Shown here piece by piece: positions 31,896-45,749 of a DNA stretch of 64,000 nt. The notes beneath the pieces were generated by a model. The model worked only from the letters and a program-made list of their open reading frames with translations, was not told the DNA's origin and did not search any database. The number at the start of each line of letters is the position of its first letter. Positions within the stretch are counted from its first letter, which is position 1. Source of the DNA: Isoetes taiwanensis (Eukaryota > Streptophyta > Lycopodiopsida > Isoetales > Isoetaceae); contig JAJEKV010000031.1 of the NCBI GenBank assembly GCA_021234155.1, positions 15,369,748 through 15,433,747 of the forward strand, written 5' to 3'. Made by a program: the position numbers and the translations under genes.

Positions 31896-34800
31896 CGATG
31901 TTGTAATCGCCGATGCCGAGCTTCAGCCTAACCGCCGATGCAGAGCTTCATCTATGCAATTGTCGATGCAAAGCTTGTCGCTATGCTCTTCTGCCGGCCT
32001 CTTGCTGCTAGAGGATATCTTCCTACTTCCTCCACCAACTGTTGCATGTCGGCTAACATCCGTTAACGTCTTAAGTAAACGTTACAGTCTTGGACCCCTG
32101 CATGATCCTGATGGACTTCCCTTAATGCATGCAATTATATTAATTACCTTACGGTAATATTTTTATATTAACATTATAGTAGTATTGGATATATTGCTTC
32201 CAATAGTATTATATTTAACTAACTGTTATATGATAACTTTACGACCTTTAAGATATGTCATCATACAATTATCGAGGCAATACTTATTTTGAAAAGTATT
32301 TTAATTATTTATCATATGGCTAGGGTTTATATCATCGGATCCAAGTGTTGAGCGTGTGACTCTCGCTCGCTACTTAGTGATGTATCAACCTTACATGTAT
32401 ATACTTTATATTTGCTATACTTATGGAAAGATAGACAAATTCTTATTATATTTGTCAAGACCCTATGAAAGTCACTTAAATGCCTTTGGAAGGAATTACA
32501 TCCTTGCGAAGGTTTAACTAAGATTTTATATAATTATTATCTTTATCTCGATACTAAGATATCTACACAAGACAAAACTATCTATGCAGTTATTATGAAC
32601 ATATCATTTATCAACAAGACATTAAAACTTATGATACATGCCCTCACGGAGTGCTATCAATGCCCTGCATAATAGTATACTTAAGATTATATAGTTTATG
32701 TAGTTATACGGGGTTCACAACCCTGAATAATTTAATTAAGAGCTAGGCTACTAGCTCATTCCTAGGTGTGAATGCTTTTCCCATCATGCATATCTATTAT
32801 GCAAAGCCTCTCCCCACCTTAGTTGTCGCACCCGCTAAGGCTAGAATACATCTCCCCATTGAGCCGATGTTGACTAATTTGGAGACGACTTGGCCGTTGT
32901 ATTGCTTCCATTAATTCGCTCCCCCGCTTTAATGCAATTGGCTATCGTGTCAGTCTTGCATGCTGAAGGACACATAGACATTAAGCATCTACCCATCTTA
33001 CGTTCTATGTGCTTTGGCTGCTTGCGGAAGGAACTCTACTCTAAGGGTCGACTAATTTGATGACAATTCAACCCCTAAGATGTAGGTAGGTTCAGTCCTA
33101 AGATTGAGCCCCCATTCTCTTCATAAGAAAATGGTCCTACACCTCAATGTATCCTATCTCGTTAATTGATGTTGTCATAACATCTTAGCTATTCTATTTA
33201 CCTTAAGAGGTTATATGCTTCTTATCTAACACATTAATTTACTAGCCTTAGCTAACATATTTAATCATCTATGATGGATGCAGCCATCATGTTTAACATA
33301 TCTATCCCTAAGCGATGAGTTATTGAATTATTTAGAACAATTCTAAATTGCAAGGTTTTATCATCATGGCAATTCCTTTTGCCTCAAAAGACTATGTGAT
33401 TAATGTGCTTTTTATTTTTAGATATACCTTTCATGTATTATTTAATTTTATATTCTAGATATCTCCCTTTCTTAGTTATTTACTCTCTTGGAATATTCCC
33501 ATCAATTGAATTGATGTCATCATCACAAGTTTGCCGGACTTGTTAGATTACTTCTTTTTATTCGATTGGATTATTCCTTGGAGGTACTAGCTTTATACAT
33601 GGTCAACAATTATCCTAGTAATGATTCCTTCTTAGCGAGGTGATCAGTCTCACCAAGTGGTTTCAATATGTTGGATGTCTGTTAACGATCATGTATAATT
33701 TTAGTTACTCCTACGCATTTCCTTCTCAATCGTTGACGCTTAGCTCAACTTGGGGCAATCCCTTCATGAGAAAATCTAGAAATGCCTTCCACTCCCATTA
33801 TGGATGTCATCATCCATAAGCCTATCATACTCGACTATATGATCATAGCTCCTCAATCTTGCTCGCATCTCATCCACTCGTTGCCTTCTTGTTTGTGACT
33901 CTGAGCTCCTCCTCGATGTAGAGGTCAACTTTCTTCATTAGAGGCTTCCCATTGCTGGTGGTTTTGATGGCGTAGTTGACCACTTGAAATCTTCTATGTT
34001 ACTTCCCAAATGCCGTGGTTTCATTGAGAAACATCCTCCACATTGAATTCTTCATCTTGGCGGCTAAAGGATGCCTCTGGATTCGATATTGTTGTGCCAA
34101 CTCCATCCTTCGAGTCCTGTAGCATGTTGACAGACAAGTGTTGAGGATGTTGCTCGCTTCACGCCTTCCAATTGTCCGACATCTCTTTTCTTTGATCTGT
34201 TATAATATGAGAGAGAGAAAATAACAAGGGGAAATACGCATGCAAGTCATATAGCTTACACTATTATGATTACAAATACTATTAAAGCTATTAGGCTTGA
34301 TGTCTCCCCTCAAGGTGCACACATGCTCCATGGCATTGCTGTCAATGTTCCTCCTAGTGCGCTGGTGTTGACGGTCTATATCCTCTTATTTGTACGTCAG
34401 CTCGTGCTCTTTGATATGTTTGAGCTCTCCAATGTCTGTCGGCTGCGGCACAACTTGCTTCTGCTTCACATGCTAACTAAGGATGTGACGGTCGTTGATG
34501 CTTTGGCGTTCCGGTCTACTTCTTAATCTTGTTCTTGGGCAATAATTGCTTCCCCTTCACAATGTCTGAAGATCTTTGGAGGCGCCTCTTGAAGTTGTGC
34601 GCAATTCCTTTGGCTAGACTCGTAAGGAGTTGTTCTCTTCATCAGTTGCCTTTCGAATCGTCGATATGCGAGTTGTCGTAGCTTGGTGAGGTTCTAGCTG
34701 ATTCGTCGATTCTTTGGCTCGGTTCTCCTATTCGCTTCTCCATCGAACTTCTCATCTTACCTGTTTGATCTCCTCAATGTGATGGCTTAGACAATATCCC

Positions 34801-36995
34801 ATTCTGTAGTGCTTTGGTTGTTGTCCTTGTCGTTAAGGTGCCGAATGCTTCCATCTTGGGCATTGAGGTCCCTCGTGTCGGAGATAAGTTAGGCTTCTTC
34901 TCTTCTAATTGTTGGTAGGAGTACTTGACGAAGCCCTCACCTAGTCGTTGAGTGAGCATAGGCATAACCTGTCGTTGTGGGGCCTTTCTTAAGTGTATCT
35001 CCATCTGGTACGCATGTTACAAACATCACCATACAAGACATAATTATGGTCGTCGAGAGGTTGCCTCCTTAGTTGGCTCGTTGATGTCGAGTTGCCCCAA
35101 GGAATTCCTCGATGTCTGTCGGGTTGAGGTAGTTTTTGAAGATGTCTGGTCGTTCCTCCTTCTGTTGTTGAGGACACTCGTGTCGTAAGGCCGTCAAGTG
35201 TTTCTGCTCCTAGAGGAGGTAGAGTTGCACCTCGAAGATGGCGTCGTGCAAAATCTAGATGGTGTAGCGCTAGAGATCTTGACATGACTGGCATTATCTC
35301 TCATCTTGACATTGTGCTGGACGAGCGATCTTCTACTTGAGGCCGCTTCTCGAAGTGTCTGGAGTTGAAGCTTGGCTTGAGCTCTGGTCGTCTCTCTCCT
35401 ATATTTGCTCTTCCATTTGAACACTTGATCTTGGCTATACCTGTGGTTCTTTACTTCATCCTTTGGCAGTCGAAGTGATGGAGTTTCTTGATGCAAACAC
35501 TAAACCCTAAAACATGATCCTAATTTTGTACTATGTGTGAGCACCTGATACTTATGATAGACATATATATAATTATACTGGGATTTTAATTCATCCACTT
35601 TTCTAATTTATAGAAAAGCATATGCTTAAATGTTTATACTCCTTTAGGATTTTCCCTCCTTCAATCATGTTTGATTCTTCGGTTTTGCTGCATCTTCCTC
35701 GTTCTGCTTGACTCCGGGGTTCCTTAAGGTGTTGCGACTGTAGTTGACCTTCGTGCGTGATCTGAGGTCGTTATCCTAAGTCGCGGGGAGCGTTCCTCGA
35801 TGTGAACTCTTGAGTTGAAAATGCCCCTCCTTAATGTGTTTACCTATCATCAGTGATGTGACTGCTCAGCGTCCGTACATGTAGTGTGTCATTATAAGGT
35901 TGAAGATGTGTGGTGCCATTGATCGCTTGAGTACGATCACCTGGTTGTTGCAGTCGGGCATTCTTGCATGTCTTCGAAGCTCTGAGATAGCGATCGTCGG
36001 GTAGACAATGTCATTTCTCGGTCGATTGAATTTCTGAGTGCGACTCCTGTTGCTTGGACTTTGCTTCATTGTGAGATGCCTCCCCTATGCCTGGAATTGT
36101 TGTCATCTCCATTGTTCCTTGGGTTTGCGGGCATTTCTGGATCTGGAACTCTTGTTCGTACCGACTATCCTCTTCCTCGATCTTGCCCTTGGTGTTGATA
36201 TATGCCTTCAAGTCGGAGATGTGCCTTCCCTATTATGTGTCTCCTCTTTTTCCTTGATCATGATCCCCTATTTTTGAAATCGATGAAGTCATTATTGTCT
36301 TCTTACTAGGGCAAGGGGCCTGGGAGCTCGTCATGTTTGGATTTGGGTGTTCTGCAGTTGTCTAGCGTTGTTGCGCCTTTTGTTGATGTTGCCCCTATCC
36401 TGTTCGGCTGGTGATGCTGTCGAGGTGCTGGGTAGGAGCGCACTCGTTGTTTTCCCTCTGATTCTCATTCGCTCCTGGATCGCTAAGAACTCCTCCTCTG
36501 TGGGTCACTCTTGCTGAGCCATCATCTGCCTGATGCTGGTATAGGCTTATATATCTGTTGATGATTGGCCAGTGTACGTCCGGGCCTCCCTTATCCTGAT
36601 GTGAAAGTCCTGTAAATTTTTTGGTCGATGAAGTCATCGAGGTCCGGTTGTTGACGTAGGAGATGTAGGAGCTCATCTATCCTGTAGCCCCTGTCCCTGT
36701 ACTCTGGAAGGTTCTTGATGTCGTGCAGGCTCAGGTACGCTTCTCCTTGGATGATTATCGGGATTAGTCTTGTGATGCCTAGCCCAAGTGGTGGAGTTGT
36801 CCTTGTGGTTCTCAGCCCCTCTTCAAAACTTTGAAGTTCCTCCTCAGCTTACTGCCTCTCTTGTGCTGGGTCGATGTCTATGATGTCCTCTATGTCCGAC
36901 CCACGTCCTTCATCTTCCTCCTGCTCTGCCTCCTCGTACTCGAGAAGCATCTGCCCTTCTTCTCCTGCTGCCATGGCCATAGGCTCGAGCTCTAG
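31896..36995 (-). pseudogene. element A degenerate gag-pol
   Basis: Minus strand. A gag-like frame starts near 36976 (MAMAAGEEGQMLLEYEE, an acidic N-terminus) and continues in shifted frames through LIPIIIQGEAYLSLHDIKNL near 36700. The part at 33250-34150 aligns with 42000-42900 of element B (shared plus-strand string TCCTTCTTAGCGAGGTGATCA), so both derive from one ancestor. RT and the integrase core are largely missing: only about 1.35 kb separates that block from the chromodomain, against about 2.3 kb in B. Short frames at 34774-35004, 34989-35294 and 35194-35496 are gag/pro debris. No protein could be made. Confidence 0.6.
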
Positions 36996-37000
36996 GGGTT

Positions 37001-38651
37001 TGTGACGCTCCCTACAAAATATACGGTGCCCGGCCATACACTCCGTAGGAAAATCCCCCATCCGGTCCTTCGACCACACAGGCCCTCCGTCTATCCCGCA
37101 CTCCAGGGTATCTCTAGTGCGGGAAGGGGACACGAAGGTGTCTTGCGCGCCCTTCCCCTCACAACGGAAGCATAAACAACCTCAGAACTAGCAATAACAA
37201 TACATCATACTACCTCGAAGGGTAGTGCATCCACATATCCATAGCTATAACAGAGATAAACATATGCCATATGCCGTAAAACATGAGAGCTCCTACCCAA
37301 GGCTCAGACTCATGGGGAGGTAGACTGACGGCTAGGCCTCAAGATAGAGCAGACCGAGTCATAACAATGGCGGGGCTGGCTATAGACAATGGCTAGGGTT
37401 GACCACTCCATCCGCCCCTCCTGTGCATACTTTGCAGATGGGCTAGATCGGGCTCTGGCATGACTCTAGCCTTCCGGATACGCAATCCCATGGTATCACC
37501 CATCGGGACTACTCCAGGTTGCATCTCCCCGGTCCGTCGAGGCAGGAAGGGTTGCATCTCCCCTTCCTAGGGTCTAGAGGTTCCACGGGCGGCTAGAGAA
37601 TCGTGGCGACACACGATTCGTACCCGACTTAACCCCCCAAAACAGGAGCAAGCCGACACTTGTAGCTCCTGAGAGGTAGGGCGACACCATTGCCCAAGGA
37701 GGTGTCAGACCCATGCCCGGCCCACACAAAGCGACCGGCCATAGGCCTAGCCCGCTATGGGATCCCCAGTAGCCACGCTCAGCAGGGATCCTTCCTCCGT
37801 ATTGCCTCTAGCCCCGTTGTGTAGTGCTGAGTCACATCATAGCCCCCACAGCCCGGTGGGCTCTTATGCACAGGCCGCATAATAATAGGAACTAAAGGGT
37901 CTAAACTAGGAGCATCACTAAGTAATGGCTACTAGGTTTCTACGTCTCTACCCCCCTTCCCAATACAAGAGGAGCAAACATGATCAACCAACATCACATA
38001 TCCACATACATGATAATAATGAGAATAACATCTAAACCTAATCATATGTATCTAACTTACAGTTAGAGTTCATTGATTAGGGTTTATGATCTAGACTGAG
38101 GGTTCTAGGAAGGCTTTACTGGAGACACGAAATGCTAACTCATCTGAAGTCCTAACTTCCAGATGATCTACAAGGAATTCTATGCCAAAATACCTGCTCT
38201 CGAAGAACTCCCTCCTGCTCCCGGCGTCTCCATGGTCTTCGAGGTGTTCGAGGTATCTCCCACTCCTGCTGATGCGCTCACGCTCTGGGGGTTGCCATGC
38301 TATGCTGTGCCACAGCAGACAGTTCTCGAAATGGAGTTTCGAGCGCGAAGACGGTTCCCAGACTATTGGAGCCAGAAAAGAGGCCTAGGGTTAGGGTTTA
38401 GGCCTTTATAGGTTAGGGTTCACATGTTATGCCACGTGGCTCCAATAGGGTAAGTCTGTATGGCGGGTGCCCAATAGGTTAAGGCCACGTGGAAAATGGT
38501 CTTAACCTAAGGTTGGCTAAGTTATATGAATAACTTAGTCATGCCCCCGAGTGCCACAATCTATGGTATACAAGGCTATGAAGATAGACTTGTATAGTGA
38601 CGGATCTGGAAATATACGTATTTATGGCATATATTTCCCTGGAACGTCACA
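37001..38651 (-). repeat. element B 3' LTR
   Basis: This LTR is 1651 bp, TGTGACGC to ACGTCACA, about 95% identical by eye to 47723-49361. The minus-strand polypurine tract TAAGGGGGGGGAGAA lies directly outside it. A minus TATAAAGG (38403-38410) followed by CTAAACCCTAACCCT (38386-38400) looks like the promoter core. Confidence 0.92.
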
Positions 38652-39619
38652 TTCTCCCCCCCTTAGGATAATGTTGTCCTCAGCATTACGCTAAGGTGAC
38701 GAACCTGCAACAGCCCTGCAAAACTCACAACAAGAATATATGAACTTAACTCTATTGAAAAGATCGACTTTTCGTTAATTACTTATTATGTAATTATAAG
38801 GCTATATTTATAAGTTATACAAAATTATATAGCCATAACTATTATTATAAAAGTATACACATATAATATTATTACAACAAATTTAGGAGTTCATGGTTAG
38901 TCTAAAATCTATGACTCCTATCTTCTCGTAATGTGCTCCCTCCTTCATGCTTCCCTTCACTGGCCTGCACAAGTAGCACATTACGTTATATAAGTTAATA
39001 AGGTTGTGGTTTTAGGGGACCACCCCTCTAAGTACCTCCTTGAGCCGAACTACTAGCTCAAGGTTACCCTACTACCTTGCACTCGATCATGGCCCCATAA
39101 GGATTTGAGCTTAAGGACCATTTAAGATGATCCTATCATTGCCCATGATCAAGTGCTACCTTGTACTCGATTCCCGTGGTCGAGTACACCCCAGTGCCTC
39201 ATGCCCCCGAGGGTTTTAAGCTAGGGAACGTCTCACGATCCCATCATCGCGCATGATCACTTATACCTCACCATGACCCCCCTATGGTCAGGTGCGCGTG
39301 CCCCACATCGTGGCATAGAGAGCATCCGACAGATGTCCCATCATCGCCCACCATGCCTCACTTCCTCTCTCACATGACCCTACTGGTCATGCGCACCTCT
39401 TGGTGCGTGTTTGCCTAGAGAATGCCCTTAAGGGCGTATCCCATCATCACCTACACGTTCCAAGATTCTGGCACATGCACTCTACTAGCTAGAATACATA
39501 TGCCAGTACTAAGGTTAACTAAGAAACATACTAAGCTAACCACCTGGCAAGTCGGCGTCGACAAGTTCGGAGACGACTCGCCCATCAAACTCCCTTATGA
39601 AGTCCGGGTATTGCTTCTC

Positions 39620-39937
39620 TCAATCCTGCTTCAATACCCACGTTGCATCTTCTACGGGCAAGTGCTTCCACTTGACCAAATATTGGAGGAACTGAGACCT
39701 CCTGGTCTTCTTGAATGCCTCACCAAGATGCAATTCAGGCACAATTTCAACTTGTTCCTCCGTCATCTCCAACAAAGTTGGAGTATCCAAAACCTCCTTC
39801 GGGTTTGGTTTGTGCCTTTCCAACAGGCTCACATGGAAGACCCTATGGACTTTAAGATGTGCAGGCAAGTCGAGCTTGTATATTTGGCTCCCTACTCGCT
39901 CCAAAATCTTGAAGGGTCCCGTCCACCTTGGAGCCAA
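39620..39937 (-). pseudogene. element B integrase C-terminus with chromodomain
   Basis: The frame reads MAPRWTGPFKILERVG, YKLDLPAHLKVHRVFHVSLL and ends in a chromodomain segment QYLVKWKHLPVEDATW. The aromatic and acidic residues of the chromodomain fold are kept up to the last strand, where the frame is lost. It is the best-preserved piece of B's pol. Confidence 0.85.
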
Positions 39938-40141
39938 ACTTGGCCTTTACTTGAGCCAAACTTTATCTCTCAGCACAAACTCTCGAGGAGTTTTATGTCT
40001 ATCTGCTAGACTCTTCTGATGTGCCTTTGCTGTTTGAAGATATTCTCGCACTTCTACCATAAATTGATGCGTATCTACTGTCGTTGTTGAGAAACTTTCA
40101 CCTTGGGCACTAGATTATGCCACATAACTGGGGTCGAGCAT

Positions 40142-40342
40142 TTATAACTGTAATTGATCATGGAGGAGACATCTTCGATGACTCTTGCTTCGTATTATTG
40201 TACATAACGCGACCAGGTGGATGTAATCGACCCATTTGGATCGCTTGTTCCAATCATAGTTTCTCAATGTGTTCTCCAAAATTGTGTTGGTGCAGTTTAT
40301 TTGCCCATTTGACTGCAAATGATAAGAAAAACTCATCCACAA
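40142..40342 (-). pseudogene. element B integrase core fragment
   Basis: HLQSNGQINCTNTILENTLR, followed by WVDYIHLV, corresponds to the YHPQSDGQTE...LENxLR...W block of gypsy integrase that carries the third catalytic acidic residue. Here the glutamate position reads I or N, so the enzyme is dead even where the frame is open. Confidence 0.7.
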
Positions 40343-41427
40343 GTTGGTGCAGCTCGTGTTGAAGAAGTCTTGCTAAACGTCGCTAAAGAACTTCAGACCT
40401 CTATTGGTGATGATCGCCCTGTGCATTCCATGCAGCTTATAAAAAACTCTTATGTAGACAACACGGCTGTGGTGCGGTGTGGCAAGAATGTGCCCTTTTT
40501 TATAACTTATCTACCACCACCAATGAGGCGTCAAAGCTCCTTATTGTCCTTGGAAAGCCCACTATAAAAACCATGCTGATGACTTCCCACTTGGCGTCTG
40601 GCACCGCCCAAGGTTCTAAAACTCATGGAATTCAAAGTTGTTCTGCCTTTGACTGCTGACACAACTGTTATTCTTGGATATACCTGACTATATGCTTCTT
40701 CATGCCCTGCCAGAAGTAGCTACTTTTAATCTTGAAGTAGGCCTTTACAAATTTTGCATGGCCGAAAATAGGGCTATTATGCGTGTCATGGAAGATTTTC
40801 CTTACTCCTTATGCTTTAAGTACGCGTAGTTGTTCTTTGATATTAAAGGTTGCCTTCCTTTTTAAAATATTTGAAGGTTTCTCTTTCCTTATCCGTCCTT
40901 GCGCTCTTGCAAAGACTAGTCCATATGTGCTTGAACTCTATGCTAGAGGAGGTGGCTTCTTCTATCTTCTTGCCGAATTCGCTTGCCGAAGTGGAGATGG
41001 CATTGCAAATTGATGCTTCAAAAGCTTGCCAATGACTGGCGACGTCTTAATATCTCCATGGCTGCATGCTCTTCCATTGATTTGCTGTAGATCACGATGT
41101 CGTCAAAGAGAATTAATGAAGAAATCATCCAGGGAATCTTCGAAGATGTCGTTCCTCAACTCATACAAGTTGGTGGAGCATTCCATAGATTCAGGGGCAG
41201 TACGGTGAAGTCATTGCACCCATACCGTGTTCTGAAGGAGTCTTATAACTATCTTTCCCCTTCATCCTTATTTGATGATTGCCCGACCTTAAGTCGATTT
41301 TGTAGAAGAATCTTGCTTCTTGGGGCTGATCCATTATGTCGTTTGCTTGTTGAGCTGCCCATGGTTGATATACATCTTTAGACTTCTATCCTGGCTGAAA
41401 GGATCCCAAGTCGATCAACTCCTACAA

Positions 41428-41724
41428 CTACTTCTTGAGCTCTGCTAGCTCGAAAGTGCTAATTCTATAGAGAGCTTTGCTAGCCGGCTCTGCATCTGGT
41501 GCAAGAGTGATTTCAGGCTCTATGCCTCTATAGGGCAAAAAGCTCTCTTCATCACAAGGTATATCATGGGACTTCTTGATTAACTTAGAAATTGGTCGAG
41601 GCAACTGTTTCGAAGTGGCATCTTCCTTCTTACTCTTATGGTCGGGGTCGACGACTTGTAGCTTATGTACGACCTCATTCCTCATGATGCACTTAAGTAA
41701 TTGCTTTACTGACATGCGTTGCAC
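41428..41724 (-). pseudogene. element B protease-RT linker and RT start
   Basis: The end of this minus frame, GIEPEITLAPDAEPASKALY followed by RISTFELAELKK, is the conserved lead-in to gypsy RT. Beyond it, lower coordinates give broken RT blocks, for example a KMYINHGQLNKQT-like match to the VDYRxLNKxT motif near 41370. Upstream, near 41800-41950, a YDLIIDMQY-like text matches the end of the protease (YDLILGMDWL). Confidence 0.7.
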
Positions 41725-41946
41725 GATTGGAATTACTTCCTTAACTTAAAATTTAAGGTACTTGCCCTTTGGTGCTGGGATAATAATCTCTTGCTTATGA
41801 TAATCAATTATTGCCTTCCGTCTTTAATACTGCATGTCTATTATGAGGTCATAGTTGCCAATGTACATAAGTTGGTGCCGATGCTCTACTTTGCTCCGCT
41901 TAAGGTTGATGTCGAACTTGACTCTTGTTCCGTTGGTGCTGCCTAG

Positions 41947-44340
41947 ATTTAGACTTAAGAGTCTTGCTCTTAAAGATGTCTGCCATCTAGAAGGTGCAAG
42001 GTTACAAGTTAAAGAACTACTTATATAAATCCTATGGCCGCAAGTTTAGTAAGTATGACCTTACCTTTTGGCACACATAAAAACTATGTAATTAAATAAT
42101 TATTCTTGTTTTAGATCTAATCTATACTCTAGGATCTCCCCTTTCTTAATTATTGCCCTCTTGAAATAGTCCCACCTTTGAGTTGATACCATCTAAGAAG
42201 TTGGCCGGACTTATTAGATTGCTTCCCTTCGTTTGGTCGGATTATTCCTTATGTCGTGGAAGTACTCGTCATATACATGGTTGACGGTTATCCTATTATT
42301 GAATCCTTCTTAGCGAGGTGATCAAGCTCACGAAGAGGTTCCAATATGTTGGATATCTGTCATCAATGTATAAAATTATTGTACTCCATACGTTTTCCAT
42401 CCCAATCCTTGAAGCTTTGCTCCATTCTTGGGTCCATCCCTTCTAAAGAAATGACAAAAAAAATCTACTCGAAATTTCGTCCCAATCCCATCATGGATGT
42501 TATCACCCATAATTCTAAGATATTCAACTATCTGATAGGTCCTCTAGCTTGCTTAAAGCTGATGTAGTCATTAGCCGTTGGAGTAGCAAGGCGATGATCT
42601 ATAATTTGTTGAAAAATTTGGTCTCCTTGGAGTTGTTGTATAATCATTCATGTGCCCTGTTCCTTTTGTCGAACATATTCGAACTCTTCTTGTCCTTAAT
42701 GTTGATGTTGACTACCTTCATTAAAATTATCCATCTTAGTGGACTTGATGATGTAGTAGATAATATAACGCTCGGTGTCGCATCCCAAGAGCTTGAAGGT
42801 AATGTTCACCACCATGTAGAATCTTTTGTGTTTGACTCATCTGCCTTGAAGGTTACGAGATTTCAGGATGATTCTTCTAACTCCTGAATTGATATTGTTG
42901 TGTTGACCTTGTTGATTCGATTCTTCGTCCTGCTGGTCACATGCTGCTGTTATAAGGCTGATGACAATGTTGAGTGCTTTACCACTTCTAATTCTAACTG
43001 TGCAACTTCTTTTTCTGAGAGAAGTTTATTTGCATCCATGTGCAGAGATTGTAATCTTGACTGATCAGTTAGTAATGCTGGTATTTGGTCCCCCATGGTG
43101 CCTCTTCTTGATGGTGTTTGACCTCCAATCTCTAAGGTAGAAGATCGTCATGATCTTGAGATGGTACTTGTCGAGGTTGATGTAGCTGGTCTGAAGTATC
43201 GGGGCTGATGAGGAAGAAGTTTGTTGCAGTCTCGCCATATTCCTATTCCTGAGGAGCCCACCCTTGCTGGCTTGTAATACCTCCTTAGTCAAAGCATGTT
43301 TGCTTGGTGTCTAAATCTGATACTACTATGGCCTGTATATCTGCGATAGTTGCCCTTCCTATGAGGTATGTCCAGTCTCATCCTTTAGGGCTCTTGATAT
43401 CATAAGTCGATGAAGTCATCTACTTGTTGGTGGCGTAGCTGTGACATTAGTCATCGATGTGGAGCCCTTCCTCGAGACAATATGGCACTTGGAGAATATC
43501 CTTGACTAAGAGATGTTCCTCCCCTAATGTGATCAATTTTTTATAAGTGCCATGATGCCCATTGGCTGTCGCATAGCCCTCTTGGCAACTCTTGTGTCTA
43601 ATCTTGATGTCGCAATCGTCCTTCCTATAGGCTCCCCTTTATTATTTATGTTCGGGCTTCCCTGTACACCATCTTGGCCTTTGATTTGCTGAAATTTCTT
43701 CCATAAGGTTGCCCTCTGCTTTCAATTCGTTGATGTTGTCGAGTGGCTCCACTGTCGAGGCTCGAGGATCTGCAACGAAGATTCTCCTAATCTATTTGAC
43801 TGCCCTAAAGTGCACAAGGCAACAAATACTACCACAACAACAATTACTTATGTCTACTTACTCTACAAACCCTATTTTTATACCTTTATCCACTCTACCT
43901 CAAATGACCCACTTGGCAATTGGCACTTTATTAGGCACTGAGAAAGGTACTTATTTACTATCATGGGGTGGTATAAGGAGACTATTCACTGGGTGTACTT
44001 GGTGTGTTAGACTAAATTACCTAGATAGAATCAATTCCTAGATAATTATCTATGATACAAAGGCATGGCGGAAGACACTTGATGGTAGTGCACCTATAAT
44101 GTGTGTTGGTGTATCATACCAACGTGTGACAACAATTTCTAAGGCCTTGGAAACTAGCTGGGTTTCCAAGAAAAAGGTTTAATTATACTACCTGTATGTA
44201 GACAAGAAGGCACTTAGCAAGATAAGAGCGACAACTAAGCTAGGATGAATGCAAATGCTGTCTCTATCTAGCTTGAGATCTTGGTTCTAACTCTAAGGGT
44301 TGGCCATTAATATTATCTAACATGATTAAAGCTTAAATGT
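41947..44340 (-). pseudogene. element B degenerate gag/protease region
   Basis: Minus-strand text in broken frames. The 42000-42900 part aligns with 33250-34150 of element A. No continuous protein remains. The outer part (43700-44340) has no readable homology. Confidence 0.45.
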
Positions 44341-44364
44341 AATTAAGAATTATAATTCAAACAC

Positions 44365-44475
44365 AAACGATGCCCGTCCTCAGTGGTTGGCACGGGGGGG
44401 TTTGGGGGGGGTTCATTCTTGGGGGTGGAAGGTTCGATTCTTGCTACTGTGGGAATTCTTTTAAGGTGAGGTTCA
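44365..44475 (+). mobile_element. possible tRNA-derived SINE head
   Basis: CAGTGGTTGGCAC (44381-44393) resembles a polymerase III A box, and GGTTCGATTC (44431-44440) fits the B box. The distance of about 50 bases suits a tRNA-derived SINE promoter. Body and tail are not defined. The G-rich sequence between the boxes is unusual. Confidence 0.4.
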
Positions 44476-44568
44476 AATGGATTAAAAGCTAGAATGGGGT
44501 ACTACAAAACACTAGGATGCATGGTAGATGACTAAAATGTGCATTAAGAACCTTTTCTAAGCAATTTT

Positions 44569-44976
44569 GCAAAATTTTGGTCTAAAATCATACGGCTCGG
44601 GTCAAAATTTTGGTCTAAAATCACACGGCTCGGGTCACTTCGTGCCAATGATGTCTGCGTTCTTCAACGCACAAGCCTCTGGCGCGGAGTGCAAAATTTT
44701 GGTCTAAAATCATACGGCTCGGGTCACTTCGCGCCAATGATGTCTGCGTTCTTCAACGCACAAGCCTCTGGCATGGAGTGACTAGAGTGCCCTGATCCCT
44801 ACTAAAGTCAACATTTTTTAAGAACTATAAGACCCTAAAATGCCTATTTGGGTCAATGTTAAACTAACTAGCAACTTATTTCATACCAAAAAGACATCTA
44901 AAAGTGCAAACATGGGTAACTCGGGTCACTTCACTGAGAGGGTCATGGACAACGCAGAGGCCTTTGGCGCCGAGTG
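44569..44976. repeat. tandem hairpin-forming repeats inside element B
   Basis: A unit of about 90 bases starting AAAATTTTGGTCTAAAATCA occurs about two and a half times. Each complete unit carries a nested hairpin of 56 nt (44636-44691 and 44725-44780). The outer arms are CACTTCGYGCC and GGCGCGGAGTG-like; the inner arms TGCGTT and AACGCA enclose a CTTC loop. A third, weaker relative lies at 44927-44976. Function unknown. Confidence 0.75.
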
Positions 44977-44986
44977 ACCAGATCTT

Positions 44987-44988
<2 letters not shown>

Positions 44989-45076
<88 letters not shown>
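44989..45076. repeat. (CT)n microsatellite
   Basis: Uninterrupted CT dinucleotide repeat of about 88 bp, directly after the third hairpin-like unit. The long arginine-glutamate frame on its minus strand is an artefact of the repeat. Confidence 0.99.
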
Positions 45077-45079
<3 letters not shown>

Positions 45080-45749
45080 AGACACGGATATTTAGATATG
45101 GATCTGTAAACAAAGTGAGATACTCTATGGGGCGCTTTTAGAGTGTCATCTCACCACCGGAGATTGAGGTTGGTAGGGCTTAAAAAGATTAGTCGTGAGG
45201 ATCGAAGTGCCCAATGTGCGATCTAAACATGGTCGAAGTCAAGAACATTTTATTTTTACCCCCAACCTATTACATTATTAGGGGCGATATCATTGTCTTT
45301 TAGAGATCCCACATCTCTAATGACATACCGGTAGAGTATTACGATCAGAAATGTGTATCTCACTTTGTATATGAACTATCTCTAGAAAGGAGAAATATTC
45401 TCAAACAAAAGAATCCAATGGGCCCTGAAGCAAACAGAATAACTGATTTCTTTTCATCCGAGAAAAACGATGATAAGAGGTTAGTAGACTCACCACGAAG
45501 AGAGGAAGTATCCCTACCCTAAAGGGGTAACTTTGGCAATCGTCTAAGAAGATAAAACGATCAGCAGCCATGAAACATAAAAAAGTCTTTTCCGGGAGAG
45601 GCCAAGCGAAAGCGAAAAGCGGGCCAAGAAGGGGTATTATGAAGTATTTTGCGCTTCAGCCTACCACGAACGAATGGATTTGTCTCCATCAAATCCTATC
45701 TGAGCAGATTTTTTGATTTTCAATTGTTAAACTTAATATTTTTGTTTCC

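Noticed and set aside
44876-45085. Arginine-glutamate open frame on the minus strand
   Set aside because: It is only the translation of the CT microsatellite.
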